This document shows, piece by piece, positions 9,418 through 17,342 of a stretch of 64,000 nucleotides of DNA. The notes below the pieces were generated by a model that worked only from the letters and a program-made list of their open reading frames with translations, did no database searches and was not told the origin of the DNA. This stretch comes from Luteibacter aegosomaticola (GTDB lineage: Bacteria; Pseudomonadota; Gammaproteobacteria; Xanthomonadales; Rhodanobacteraceae). Position 1 is the first letter of the stretch, and the number at the start of each line of letters is the position of its first letter. The translations under genes were made by a program, and so were the position numbers. The stretch is taken from positions 1,116,001-1,180,000 of the forward strand of contig NZ_CP095741.1 in the NCBI RefSeq assembly GCF_023078475.1, given 5' to 3'.

Positions 9418-9822
9418 ATGAGCAACGAAATCCCAGGCGACCTGCACTTCCTCAAGTCCCACGAGTGGGTGCGCATCAACGACGACGGCACGGCTACGGT
9501 CGGCATTTCCGACCACGCGCAGGGCGCACTGGGCGATCTGGTGTACGTCGAGTTGCCGGAAGTGGGTAGCAGCGTCGAGGCGGGCGACGGCAAGGGCGTC
9601 GCCGTTGTCGAATCCGTGAAGGCCGCGTCGGATATCTACTCGCCGATGTCGGGCGAAGTGGTCGCCGTGAACGACGCGCTGTCGGACGCGCCGGAGACGA
9701 TCAACTCGGAGCCGTACGAAGGTGGCTGGATCTTCAAGATCAAGTACAGCGACCGGAACGAAGTCGACGAACTTTTGACGCCCGACGCGTATGCCGAACT
9801 GATCGAAAACGAAGATCACTGA
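9418..9822 (+). CDS. gcvH: Glycine cleavage system H protein
   Basis: A 134-aa lipoyl carrier that shuttles the aminomethyl group between the P, T and L proteins. The lipoylation site is K68 in [14 protein letters not shown]. The N-terminal HEWVRI and the [12 protein letters not shown] segment are typical. The length is a few residues over the usual 127-131. It has its own upstream space after the reverse-strand neighbour and a strong terminator 26 nt after its stop, so it is probably monocistronic. Confidence 0.97.
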   Translation: MSNEIPGDLHFLKSHEWVRINDDGTATVGISDHAQGALGDLVYVELPEVGSSVEAGDGKGVAVVESVKAASDIYSPMSGEVVAVNDALSDAPETINSEPYEGGWIFKIKYSDRNEVDELLTPDAYAELIENEDH

Positions 9823-9847
9823 CACCCGTTCGGATCGCTTCAACCTG

Positions 9848-9876
9848 TGCCGGTCGTCCTCGACCGGCATTTTTTT
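9848..9876 (+). terminator. Rho-independent terminator of gcvH
   Basis: A perfect 9-bp stem, TGCCGGTCG and CGACCGGCA, with a TCCT loop, followed by seven T. It lies 26 nt after the gcvH stop. Confidence 0.92.
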
Positions 9877-9879
9877 GTC

Positions 9880-10202
9880 CGCGACACCCCCTTTGGGGAA
9901 ATTTTTTTTTGGCCCTCAGTCGAGTGCCGTTCATCCCCGCGAACACCCCTTCGGGCTGCCCCGCGGTGCGTCGTTCGGCCGCGCGATATCACGCGTGCGG
10001 GTCCATACGCAAATCGGAAAACGGTTCACGAAATGCCTTTATTTAAGATGTTTTCTTAACGCAGTGAATCGCGAAAAATGATTCGCGATGAATCCGAAAA
10101 TCGAAATCGGGAGCTCGGAAAATCGCCCCCCCGGTTATGTCGGAGCGTCCGCCGGGGTGGTGTGATCTACCCGCAACGTCTTCAATTTAGAGCCAAAATT
10201 TA
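9880..10202. other. Intergenic region, AT-rich in its second half
   Basis: No gene is seen between gcvH and the MetJ-histone gene. A weak second hairpin (CCCC-TTT-GGGG, then AAA and nine T) lies at 9887-9910. From about 10010 the DNA becomes AT-rich: 10021-10080 has 22 G/C of 60 (37%), unlike the rest of the window. It contains the palindromes TTAAGA-N5-TCTTAA (about 10034-10050) and ATCGCGAA-AAATGA-TTCGCGAT (about 10068-10089). These could be UP-element or regulator sites for the downstream gene; that is inference. Confidence 0.5.
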
Positions 10203-10231
10203 TTGACAGCGGATTTGTTCAGGAATAGCTT
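10203..10231 (+). promoter_or_regulatory. Candidate sigma70 promoter of the MetJ-histone gene
   Basis: A consensus -35 TTGACA (10203-10208), a 17-nt spacer, then TAGCTT (10226-10231) as a weak -10. Transcription would start near 10238, about 20 nt before the ATG. The -35 is perfect and the -10 matches at only three of six positions. Confidence 0.5.
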
Positions 10232-10258
10232 TTGCGTCAATTGACGGGGAACCCGGAA

Positions 10259-10927
10259 ATGGAAACACCAGAATTCGTCCGACCGTATGTGGAGCACGGT
10301 TCAAAAGCGGGAGCGGTACGCAAGATCACGGTATCGATTCCGCTGCACATCCTCCGCCTGCTTTCCGATGAAAGAACCCGCCGACAGGTGAACAATTTAA
10401 GGCACGCGACGAACAGCGACTTGCTGGTTGAAGCGTTCCTACATGCTTTTACTGGGCAACCACTGCCAACTGATGAGGAGCTGAGACGAACCATGGCCAC
10501 TGCCAAGAAAGCCACTGCCAAGAAGTCGGCCGCCAAAAAGGCGACCAAGAAGTCCACCGTGAAGCGCACGGCTGCCCGCAAGGCACCGGCGAAGAAGACT
10601 GCCGCCCGCAAGGCCGCAGTGAAGAAGACCGCCCGTAAGGCTGCGGTCAAGAAGACTGCCCGCAAGACTGCGGTGAAGAAGGCTTCGACCCGTAAGGTCG
10701 CTGCCAAGAAGGCCGTCAAGAAGGCCGTCCGCAAGGCTGCGCCGAAGAAGGCTGCGGTCAAGAAGACTGCCCGCAAGGCTGCCGTTAAGAAGACTGCCCG
10801 CAAGGCTGCTCCGCGCAAGGCTGCGACCAAGAAGGTTGCTGCTGCCAAGGTCGTTCGTGCGACCAAGGCTGCCAAGGCCCCCAAGGCCGTGAAGGCCCCG
10901 CGCGCACCGAAGGCCGCCAAGGTCTAA
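10259..10927 (+). CDS. MetJ-like repressor domain fused to a histone-H1-like Lys/Ala tail
   Basis: A 222-aa protein in two parts. Residues 1-~77 match the MetJ methionine repressor closely: the beta-strand KITVSIP (22-28) that reads the operator groove, then [17 protein letters not shown] and [13 protein letters not shown], which include the ribbon-helix-helix helices and, in MetJ, the SAM-binding surface. From residue ~79 the usual MetJ C-terminus is replaced by ~144 residues of Lys/Ala/Arg/Thr, with repeats of the 9-residue unit AAVKKTARK, like bacterial H1 proteins. ATG 10259 has GGGGA 8 nt upstream. An in-frame ATG at 10493 (MATAKK) could also yield the tail alone. It probably binds DNA both specifically and generally; its regulon is unknown. 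No frameshift or stop separates the parts. Confidence 0.9.
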   Translation: METPEFVRPYVEHGSKAGAVRKITVSIPLHILRLLSDERTRRQVNNLRHATNSDLLVEAFLHAFTGQPLPTDEELRRTMATAKKATAKKSAAKKATKKSTVKRTAARKAPAKKTAARKAAVKKTARKAAVKKTARKTAVKKASTRKVAAKKAVKKAVRKAAPKKAAVKKTARKAAVKKTARKAAPRKAATKKVAAAKVVRATKAAKAPKAVKAPRAPKAAKV

Positions 10928-10967
10928 GTACGCGTTACCTTCTAATAAGAAAGCTGTTTGCGAATTA

Positions 10968-10995
10968 GCTCCCTGCGGTGCCCAGCGCAGGGAGC
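10968..10995 (+). terminator. Stem-loop after the MetJ-histone gene
   Basis: A perfect 10-bp stem GCTCCCTGCG / CGCAGGGAGC with an 8-nt loop. It has no T tract directly after it. It probably acts with the next hairpin at 11011. Confidence 0.55.
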
Positions 10996-11010
10996 CACTT
11001 CGAAACTTGA

Positions 11011-11039
11011 CCCCGGCCTGGCCGGGGTTATTCATTTTT
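11011..11039 (+). terminator. Second terminator after the MetJ-histone gene
   Basis: The GC-rich inverted repeat CCCCGGCC-T-GGCCGGGG is followed by TTATTCATTTTTA. The actual loop probably takes 3-5 nt from the centre. It lies 84 nt after the stop. Confidence 0.7.
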
Positions 11040-11197
11040 ACGGGCCGTAGTTCACGTCCGGGAAAAGCTCCTAGGCCTGCAGGCTGGATTCACACGGCCA
11101 TTACGGTTACCTTTCAGGCCACGCGCTGCGTGGGACGGGGGGTCCCGCGCGTCAAGCCATCAGGGGGCGCGCGTTCATCCGGAGTCGTCCTGCCGCC

Positions 11198-12229
11198 ATG
11201 GATACCCGTCATCGCATCCCGATGCGCCACCGCATGCGTGGTGCCGTCAATCCCGTCACCCTCGTCGTCCTTGCCATCGTGGTGGCACTTGGCGTGGCTG
11301 CGTATTTCCTCATCATCAAGCCCTACCACGATGCCAACGTGGACCTGGCCCAGCAGAGTGCCGCCGGTACGCCCAAGCAGGGCGCCTCCCGCGAAGCGCC
11401 GCCGGCCAACGTCGACGCGCTAAGCGTGGACCAGCTGCTCGCCGAGGCGCGTACGGCCATGAACGACCAACGCCTGGTCGCGCCTGCCGGCAACAATGCG
11501 TTCGAGTTCTACATGAAGGTGCTGCAGAAGCAGCCGGGCAACGCTGTCGCGGCCGATGCGCTGCGCGAAACGTTCTCGTACGGTGCGGCAGCCACCGAGC
11601 AGACGATCAACAGCCGCGACTTCAATGAAGCCCAGCGCGAAATCGACCTGCTCGCCAAAGCCGATCCCGCGAACTACACCCTGACCATTCTCCGCTCCAA
11701 GCTCGACGCACAGCGTAAGACGCTCGATCGTGAGCAGCAACAGGCCCAGGATGCGCAGAAGGCGCAGTTGGCCCAGCAGAACGCCGCAGCGGCTGCCAAG
11801 CTCCAGGCCGAACAGCAGGCAACGGCCGCTGCGGCGGAAGCGCAGCGCCAGCAGGCGGCTCGCGACCAGGCAGCTCGCGTGGCACAGCAGCAGGCGGCAC
11901 AGGCGCCGGCCGCGGTGGCCAAGCCGGCTGCGGCAGCCCGCAACGACGGTGAAGCGATCACCGACGCCGTACTGGTCCGTCAGGTGAACCCGCGCTACCC
12001 GACGGCAGCCATGCGCTCCAACCAGGAAGGCTGGGTGGATGTCGAGCTGACGGTGGGTGCCGACGGTGTGGTGAGCAATGTGAACGTGGTCGATGCGCAG
12101 CCGAAGCATATCTTCGACCGTTCGGCGATCGACGCGGTGAGCAAATGGGAGTTCAAGCCGGCCATGCGCAACGGCGAACCCATGACCGTGACCCTGCGCC
12201 GACGGTTGCAGTTCAACCTCGGTCGCTAA
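11198..12229 (+). CDS. TonB-like energy transducer protein
   Basis: A 343-aa inner-membrane-anchored protein. One helix lies near the N-terminus (about residues 17-41, NPVTLVVLAIVVALGVAAYF). A periplasmic region with a repeat-like helical section follows, then a long Gln/Ala-rich stretch (about 165-250), then a TonB C-terminal domain (about 260-343: NPRYPTAAMRSNQEGWVDVEL, then SAIDAVSKWEFKPA). The usual Pro-rich spacer is replaced by the Gln/Ala segment, and no exbB or exbD is nearby. It is therefore TonB-like, but its partner receptors are unknown. Start codons nine or thirteen residues in are also possible. Confidence 0.8.
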   Translation: MDTRHRIPMRHRMRGAVNPVTLVVLAIVVALGVAAYFLIIKPYHDANVDLAQQSAAGTPKQGASREAPPANVDALSVDQLLAEARTAMNDQRLVAPAGNNAFEFYMKVLQKQPGNAVAADALRETFSYGAAATEQTINSRDFNEAQREIDLLAKADPANYTLTILRSKLDAQRKTLDREQQQAQDAQKAQLAQQNAAAAAKLQAEQQATAAAAEAQRQQAARDQAARVAQQQAAQAPAAVAKPAAAARNDGEAITDAVLVRQVNPRYPTAAMRSNQEGWVDVELTVGADGVVSNVNVVDAQPKHIFDRSAIDAVSKWEFKPAMRNGEPMTVTLRRRLQFNLGR

Positions 12230-12231
12230 AG

Positions 12232-12258
12232 AAAAAGGCCCCTCACGGGGCCTTTTTT
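12232..12258. terminator. Bidirectional terminator
   Basis: AAAAAGGCCCC-TCAC-GGGGCCTTTTTT: a 6-bp GC stem extended by A/T runs on both sides. It serves the TonB-like gene (+), ending 3 nt before, and the convergent hydrolase (-), ending at 12281. Confidence 0.93.
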
Positions 12259-12280
12259 CTGCGCTGCGTTTGTCGGGGCG

Positions 12281-13603
12281 TCACTTCTTCTTGGTCGCGG
12301 CTTTCTTCTTGGCGGGGGCGGCCTTCGGTTTGGCCTTCGACTTTGCCGGTGCTGCCTTCGCCGCCGGCGCCGCGTGGACGGGGCCTTCCACGCCGGCCCA
12401 GTCCACGTGCGGCAGGCCGAGCAGGTCGTCAAACACCATCGGCATGAGGCCGGCGGGGATCGGGGCGGCCGCGTTCCACATCGTCACCACGCCCGCGTGG
12501 TACTTGGGGAAGAAGCCGATCATGGTGCGGTAACCGGATACGGCACCTGCGTGGTAGACCAGGTCTTCGTTGGCATAGGTGAAGACGCGCCAGCCCAGCG
12601 CATAGTGCGCATCGGTGACGCGCGCGCGGCGCCACGGCTGTGAGTGTTCTTCACCGGGTGTCGGCACGCCTGGCGCGTGCAGCACATCGAGCGACGGCGT
12701 CGGCAGCACGTCGGGGCGGCCGCCCATCTGTGCCATGAGCCACTGTTCCATGTCGCGCAGGCTCGCGTTCACGCCGGCCGCGGGAGCGACGCGGTAGTAG
12801 GCGTCGTTCGGTTCGTAAGGAATCCAGTTATGCGGGCCACCGCGGTGCGGACGGGCCCAGCTCTTGCTGGATTCCAGGGCGTCGCGGCCGTAGCTGGCGG
12901 TATTCATGCCTAGCGGGCCGAAAATGCGGCGCTCCACCTGGCGGAAGAAATAATCACCGGTGGTGGCATAGATGACATCGCCGATCATGCTGAAAGCGAC
13001 GTTCTGGTAGCCGTAGCAGGCGCCGACCTTGCACGACATGTCCACTTCGTCGAGCTTGCGGACGAGCTCTTCGTAGGGCGCATCGGCTTCGAGCATGGCG
13101 TCGTAGGTGTTGCGCGGCAAGCCCAGGCGCTGGCCCAGAATGTCGCGTACCGTCGCCTGCTCGCCGGCCTGGGCGTCCTTCAGCTTGAAGTACGGCAGGG
13201 TGTCGCTCAGCTTGGTATCCCAGCTGAGGAAGCCATCACGGACGAGCACGGCCGTGACACCGGTGGCGAACGCTTTGGAAAGGGACGCCAGGCGGAAGAC
13301 GGTCTCCGGCGTCGCAGGCTCTTTCGTTTTTGCGTTGGCATAGCCAATCGCGCGCTCGTAGACCACCTTGTCGTCCACGATGATGGCCGTGACGATGGCG
13401 GGAGCGGCATCGCGCTCTTCGGCGGCATCGAGCCAGCGTTTGTAATCATCGACGGTTTGCTTGACGCGATCGGCGGGGATCTTGGCGGACGCCGGATCCA
13501 CGTGCACCACCGGGGGCTTGGGCGGCGGGGCCGCGTAGGCGAGCGGGGTGGCAAGGGCGGCGGCAAGCGCGCAGGCGAGCAGGGAGGTGGGACGGAACGG
13601 CAT
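12281..13603 (-). CDS. Exported serine hydrolase, class C beta-lactamase-like, with Lys/Ala tail
   Basis: A 440-aa exported protein (signal peptide MPFRPTSLLACALAAALA...AYA). It is of the beta-lactamase/DD-peptidase/esterase fold. The active-site motifs are S107-L-S-K110, Y199-Q-N201 and H351-A-G353. The length of the catalytic domain is normal, but the last ~30 residues form a Lys/Ala/Pro tail ending in KKKAATKKK. It could act on peptidoglycan peptides or on small esters; the substrate cannot be told. ATG 13603 is chosen because it opens the signal peptide; the frame is open to 13699. Confidence 0.85.
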   Translation of the reverse strand: MPFRPTSLLACALAAALATPLAYAAPPPKPPVVHVDPASAKIPADRVKQTVDDYKRWLDAAEERDAAPAIVTAIIVDDKVVYERAIGYANAKTKEPATPETVFRLASLSKAFATGVTAVLVRDGFLSWDTKLSDTLPYFKLKDAQAGEQATVRDILGQRLGLPRNTYDAMLEADAPYEELVRKLDEVDMSCKVGACYGYQNVAFSMIGDVIYATTGDYFFRQVERRIFGPLGMNTASYGRDALESSKSWARPHRGGPHNWIPYEPNDAYYRVAPAAGVNASLRDMEQWLMAQMGGRPDVLPTPSLDVLHAPGVPTPGEEHSQPWRRARVTDAHYALGWRVFTYANEDLVYHAGAVSGYRTMIGFFPKYHAGVVTMWNAAAPIPAGLMPMVFDDLLGLPHVDWAGVEGPVHAAPAAKAAPAKSKAKPKAAPAKKKAATKKK

Positions 13604-13765
13604 GCGGATCTCGCGGCTTGGTGGATCGTACTGCAGGCAACCTTCCCGCATTGTCGTGTACTTCCCCCACATCCACAACGCGGATGTGAAGGCCATCACA
13701 TCCGCAAGAACGGCACGAAAGCCGTGCTAGGCTTTGTCGCGCCTCCTCCGGAACCACCGGCCAAC

Positions 13766-15040
13766 GTGAACGCACGCCGACCCGCCCCCGGCGAGGGCAT
13801 GACCCTCGCGCTCTCGGTCATCGCTTTTTTCTTCGTGATGACCTCGTATTACCTGCTCCGGCCTGTTCGCGACCAGCTCGTGGGCGCCGCAGGGTCGTCG
13901 TCGCTACCGGGTTTCTACGCCATCGTGCTCGTGGTCATGTTGGTGCTTACACCCGTCTTCGGGTGGCTTGTGGCGCGCTTCCCGCGCAAGCGCGTGGTGG
14001 GTGTGAGCTATCTCTTCTTCATCGCCGGCCTGCTGGCGTTCGTCCCGGCATTCGCAGCGCAGGACCGGATCGGTGCCGTGGCGCTGGGCAGGGTCTTCTA
14101 CGTCTGGGCCAGCGTGTTCAACCTGTTCGTGGTGTCGCTGTTCTGGAGCTACATGGCGGACATCTACCGGAGCGCGCAGGCGCGCCTCGTGTTTCCGTTT
14201 ATCGCGTTCGGCGGGATGGGGGGCGCACTGCTCGGGCCGCTGATCACCCGGCTGCTGGTACAGCGCCTGGGCGTGCCGGCCATGCTGGTGATTTCCGCCA
14301 CGGGCCTGCTGCTGGCGCTCGGTGCCTTGCTTGCGCTGTCGTCACGCCCGTCGGAAGCCGGGGCGGCGCCGGACGAGCCGGTCGGTGGTTCCATCCTCGA
14401 GGGCGCGAAGTCAGCCTTTGCCCAGCCGTTCCTTCGCTACATGGCCGTGCTCATGCTGCTCAGCGACGGCATTGGCACGCTGGCGTACGCGCTGGTGGCG
14501 GACTACGCCAAGGTGCATTTCATCGACAACGCGGCGCGTACCGCGTTCTATGCGGACCTGGATCTGTGGGTGAACGGCATTGGCGCGGTGCTGCAGCTAA
14601 CCCTCACGCCGTTGATCCTGCGTGGCGCGGGCGTGGTCTGGGCCATGGTGCTGCCTAGCCTGGCGAACTTCATCCTGCTCGCCTTGCTGGCGTGGCTGGG
14701 CCCGGTGGATATCGGACTGGCCGGGCATGCCGTGCCGCTTATCGCGCTCGTGATGATCGGTACCCGCGGCATGACCTACGGCATGACCAAGCCCGCCTCC
14801 GATTCGCTCTACACACGCATGCCTCGAGAGGCGCGCTACAAGGGCAAGAACTTCATCGAGACGGCGGTGTGGCGCTTCGGCGACCTGGTGGTCACGACCT
14901 CGCTGACCGCCGCGCGTAGCGCGGGCGTGGGCATTGCCGCCATTGGCCTGGTATGCGCCGGCCTGGCGGCCGTAGCCACCGAAGTGGCACGGCGGGCGGC
15001 AACCTCGCCCGACCTGCTGCCGGAGAACCAGGACAACTAG
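13766..15040 (+). CDS. MFS-like transporter (nucleotide-carrier-like)
   Basis: A 424-aa membrane protein with about 11-12 hydrophobic helices. The early motif SYYLLRPVRDQL, and later SYMADIYRSAQARLVFPF, resemble the MFS branch that includes NTP/NDP exchange carriers. Here it is found in free-living bacteria and its substrate is unknown. GTG 13766 is used because homologous proteins keep the RPAPGEG segment; ATG 13799 would remove it. It stands alone, convergent with the CBS gene, whose stop it overlaps by 4 nt. Confidence 0.75.
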   Translation: MNARRPAPGEGMTLALSVIAFFFVMTSYYLLRPVRDQLVGAAGSSSLPGFYAIVLVVMLVLTPVFGWLVARFPRKRVVGVSYLFFIAGLLAFVPAFAAQDRIGAVALGRVFYVWASVFNLFVVSLFWSYMADIYRSAQARLVFPFIAFGGMGGALLGPLITRLLVQRLGVPAMLVISATGLLLALGALLALSSRPSEAGAAPDEPVGGSILEGAKSAFAQPFLRYMAVLMLLSDGIGTLAYALVADYAKVHFIDNAARTAFYADLDLWVNGIGAVLQLTLTPLILRGAGVVWAMVLPSLANFILLALLAWLGPVDIGLAGHAVPLIALVMIGTRGMTYGMTKPASDSLYTRMPREARYKGKNFIETAVWRFGDLVVTTSLTAARSAGVGIAAIGLVCAGLAAVATEVARRAATSPDLLPENQDN

Positions 15041-15465
15041 CTCGTGATGTAAGCCTCGAGCTGGTTGATCGTCTCCTTCTGCTCGCTGATGGTGGCCTTG
15101 ACCAGGTCGCCGATGGAGACGACGCCCACCACGCGGCCGCCGTCGATCACCGGCAGGTGGCGCAGGCGCCCATCCGTGCACAGGCGCATGCACTCGTCCA
15201 CGGTGGCATCGGTCGCGACGGTGACGACACTGGCGGTCATGATGTCGGCGACGGGCGTGTCGCGCGATGAGCGGTCTTTCAGGATCACCTTTCGCGCGTA
15301 GTCACGCTCGGAGATGATGCCGACGAGTTCGCTCCCCTTCATGACGACGAGGGCGCCGACGTTTTTGTCGGCCATTTGCCGGATCGCATCGATGACGGGC
15401 GCATCGGGCGCCACGGCGAACACTTCCCTGCCTTTCGTTCCCAGGAGATGCTTGACCTGCTGCAT
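15037..15465 (-). CDS. CBS-domain protein
   Basis: A small 142-aa cytosolic protein of two tandem CBS repeats (about 8-62 and 73-128), with no attached catalytic domain. Typical segments: DKNVGALVVM, LVGIISERDYARKV, and RLRHLPVIDGGRVVGVVSIGDLVK. CBS pairs bind adenosyl ligands such as AMP, ATP or SAM and usually sense energy state. ATG 15465 follows GGGGAG at 6-8 nt. It could share a transcript with the glycosyltransferase gene 49 nt upstream. Confidence 0.88.
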   Translation of the reverse strand: MQQVKHLLGTKGREVFAVAPDAPVIDAIRQMADKNVGALVVMKGSELVGIISERDYARKVILKDRSSRDTPVADIMTASVVTVATDATVDECMRLCTDGRLRHLPVIDGGRVVGVVSIGDLVKATISEQKETINQLEAYITS

Positions 15466-15514
15466 GCTCGACTCCCCGGATGGGCGCGGCGCGGGTCGCC
15501 GCGATACCTGCAGT

Positions 15515-16501
15515 CTACGCCGGCCCGGGCCGATGGGGGTCATGCTTCGGTGAAGGACTGGCCGCGCCACGGCGGTCTTCCACGTAGTAAAGCGGACGCC
15601 GCTTCGTTTCCGCGTAGGTACGGCCCACGTATTCACCGATCACGCCCAGCGCGAGCAACTGCGCGCCGCCCAGGAACACAATAACGATCATCAGCGTCGG
15701 GAAACCGGGTACGGGATCGCCCCAGACCAGGGCTTTCAGGAACACCCACATCCCGTAGAGGAAGGAAACCACGGCGGCGCACAGGCCCAGCCATGTCGCC
15801 ATGCGCAACGGCGCGGCCGAGAACGAGGTGATGCCCTCCACCGCCAGGTTGGTGAGCCGCCAGTAGTTCCACTTAGTCTCGCCGGCCAGGCGCGGGTCAC
15901 GCTGATAGCGGAGCGAGACCTGGCGGTAGCCGATCCAGGCGAACAGCCCCTTCATGAAGCGCTGGCGTTCGCGCAGTTCGCGCAAGGCGTCCACCGCGCG
16001 ACGCGAGAGCGCGCGGAAGTCACCGGTATCGCGGGGCATGGGGTTGTCCGAGAGACGCTCCATCACCCGGTAGAAGGCGGCCGAGGTGAATTTCTTGAGG
16101 CGCGTTTCACCGGCGCGGTCGGCACGGGTGGCGTAGACCACGTCATTGCCTTCGCGCAGGCGGGCGACGAGCTCAGGGATCAGTTCGGGCGGATCCTGGA
16201 GGTCGGCATCGATCACCACCACGGCGTCGGCGTCGACCGCGTCCAGGCCGGCGGTCATCGCGGCTTCCTTGCCGAAGTTGCGTGACAGGCGCAGTCCGGT
16301 GACGCGTGCATCGGCCTGCGACAGCCGGTCGATGATCGCCCACGTATCGTCCGCGCTGCCGTCGTCCACGTACAGGACGGAGGCGGACAGGGCCATGCTG
16401 TCGAACACCGCCGCAAGACGCGCATGAAAGCGTTCGAGCACATCGGTCTCGTTGTAGGCAGGGACGATGACGGCGAGCGAATACGGCATAGGGGTACTCA
16501 T
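15515..16501 (-). CDS. Family 2 glycosyltransferase with C-terminal membrane helices (GtrB/ArnC-like)
   Basis: A 328-aa GT-A enzyme: AVIVPAYNE start, YVDDGSADDT donor motif and VVIDADLQDPPELI with the catalytic acids. Two membrane helices lie at about 235-258 and 268-292. This layout matches enzymes that load a sugar on undecaprenyl phosphate (GtrB, ArnC, DPM1 type). The sugar is unknown. Its ATG overlaps the mtgA stop (ATGA), so it is probably co-translated with the peptidoglycan transglycosylase. Confidence 0.87.
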   Translation of the reverse strand: MSTPMPYSLAVIVPAYNETDVLERFHARLAAVFDSMALSASVLYVDDGSADDTWAIIDRLSQADARVTGLRLSRNFGKEAAMTAGLDAVDADAVVVIDADLQDPPELIPELVARLREGNDVVYATRADRAGETRLKKFTSAAFYRVMERLSDNPMPRDTGDFRALSRRAVDALRELRERQRFMKGLFAWIGYRQVSLRYQRDPRLAGETKWNYWRLTNLAVEGITSFSAAPLRMATWLGLCAAVVSFLYGMWVFLKALVWGDPVPGFPTLMIVIVFLGGAQLLALGVIGEYVGRTYAETKRRPLYYVEDRRGAASPSPKHDPHRPGPA

Positions 16502-17238
16502 CGGGCGCGCCGGGCCTCGGGTGCCGGGCGGCTAAGGTACGACGGGCCACCCAGCTGGCCCATCTGTTGCGTGATCCATGCGGTCCGGCGCATGACGTAA
16601 GCACTTGGCGCATCGACGCGAAACCGGCGTGGGTTCGGCAGGACCGCAGCGAGCCGGGCTGCCTGGGCCGCGCTCAGGCGTGACGGTGGCACGTGGTAGA
16701 AGGTATCGCTTGCCGCGCCCACGCCGTACACGCCATCACCCAGCTCAACGGTGTTCATGTACACCTCGAGGATGCGGCGTTTGGGCCAGGTGGCCTCGAT
16801 CAGCACGGTGAAGTAGGCCTCGAGGCCTTTGCGAATGAAACTGCGACCGTTCCACAGGAACAGGTTCTTGGCGGTCTGCTGGCTGATGGTGCTGGCACCG
16901 CGCAGGCGCTTGCCCTCATCGGCGGCGTCGATCGCATCCTGGATGGCATCGACGTCGAAGCCATGGTGGAACGGAAATTTCTGGTCCTCGCCCGCGACCA
17001 TCGCGATGCCGACCTGTGGGGATATGTCGTCCCAGGCGACCCAGCGATGGCGTAGCGTGAAATCCTTCTCGCCGGAGAAGAGGGCTTCGATACGGCGCTC
17101 CATCATGAACGCGCTGGTCCACGGTGGAACGAAGCGAAGCACCAGTACGACCAGCCACGAGAGGGCCAGCCAGCCGACGGCCAGGATGGCGACGAGGCGG
17201 ACGATGCGGCGGGGCAGCGAGCGGGGCGTCGAGGGCAT
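16498..17238 (-). CDS. mtgA: Monofunctional peptidoglycan transglycosylase
   Basis: A 246-aa inner-membrane GT51 enzyme that polymerises lipid II into glycan strands. One N-terminal helix (about 12-36) is followed by the GT51 domain. The catalytic Glu is E84 in AGEDQKFPFHHGFD, and RGASTISQQTAKNLFLW is the second signature. No transpeptidase domain follows, as expected for MtgA. ATG 17238 is chosen because it gives the usual short cytoplasmic lead; the frame is open to 17307. Divergent from hslO. Confidence 0.94.
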   Translation of the reverse strand: MPSTPRSLPRRIVRLVAILAVGWLALSWLVVLVLRFVPPWTSAFMMERRIEALFSGEKDFTLRHRWVAWDDISPQVGIAMVAGEDQKFPFHHGFDVDAIQDAIDAADEGKRLRGASTISQQTAKNLFLWNGRSFIRKGLEAYFTVLIEATWPKRRILEVYMNTVELGDGVYGVGAASDTFYHVPPSRLSAAQAARLAAVLPNPRRFRVDAPSAYVMRRTAWITQQMGQLGGPSYLSRPAPEARRAR

Positions 17239-17342
17239 GGCGGCGCGGTGGCGAAGGATGGCGCAGTATAAGGGGCAACGACGGCGGGCTTGTCGGTGAT
17301 GTGCCATGCCCCCATGTTCCGTCGGATCATCAGGAGACCATC

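Noticed and set aside
10160..10200. Met box (AGACGTCT) operator before the MetJ-histone gene
   Set aside because: Only one partial match (CAACGTCT, six of eight) was found near 10175, with no tandem second box, so an operator is not supported.
10594..10830. Short regular DNA repeats that could suggest a CRISPR-like array
   Set aside because: The ~27-bp periodicity comes from the Lys/Ala repeat of the coding sequence; there are no unique spacers between identical repeats.
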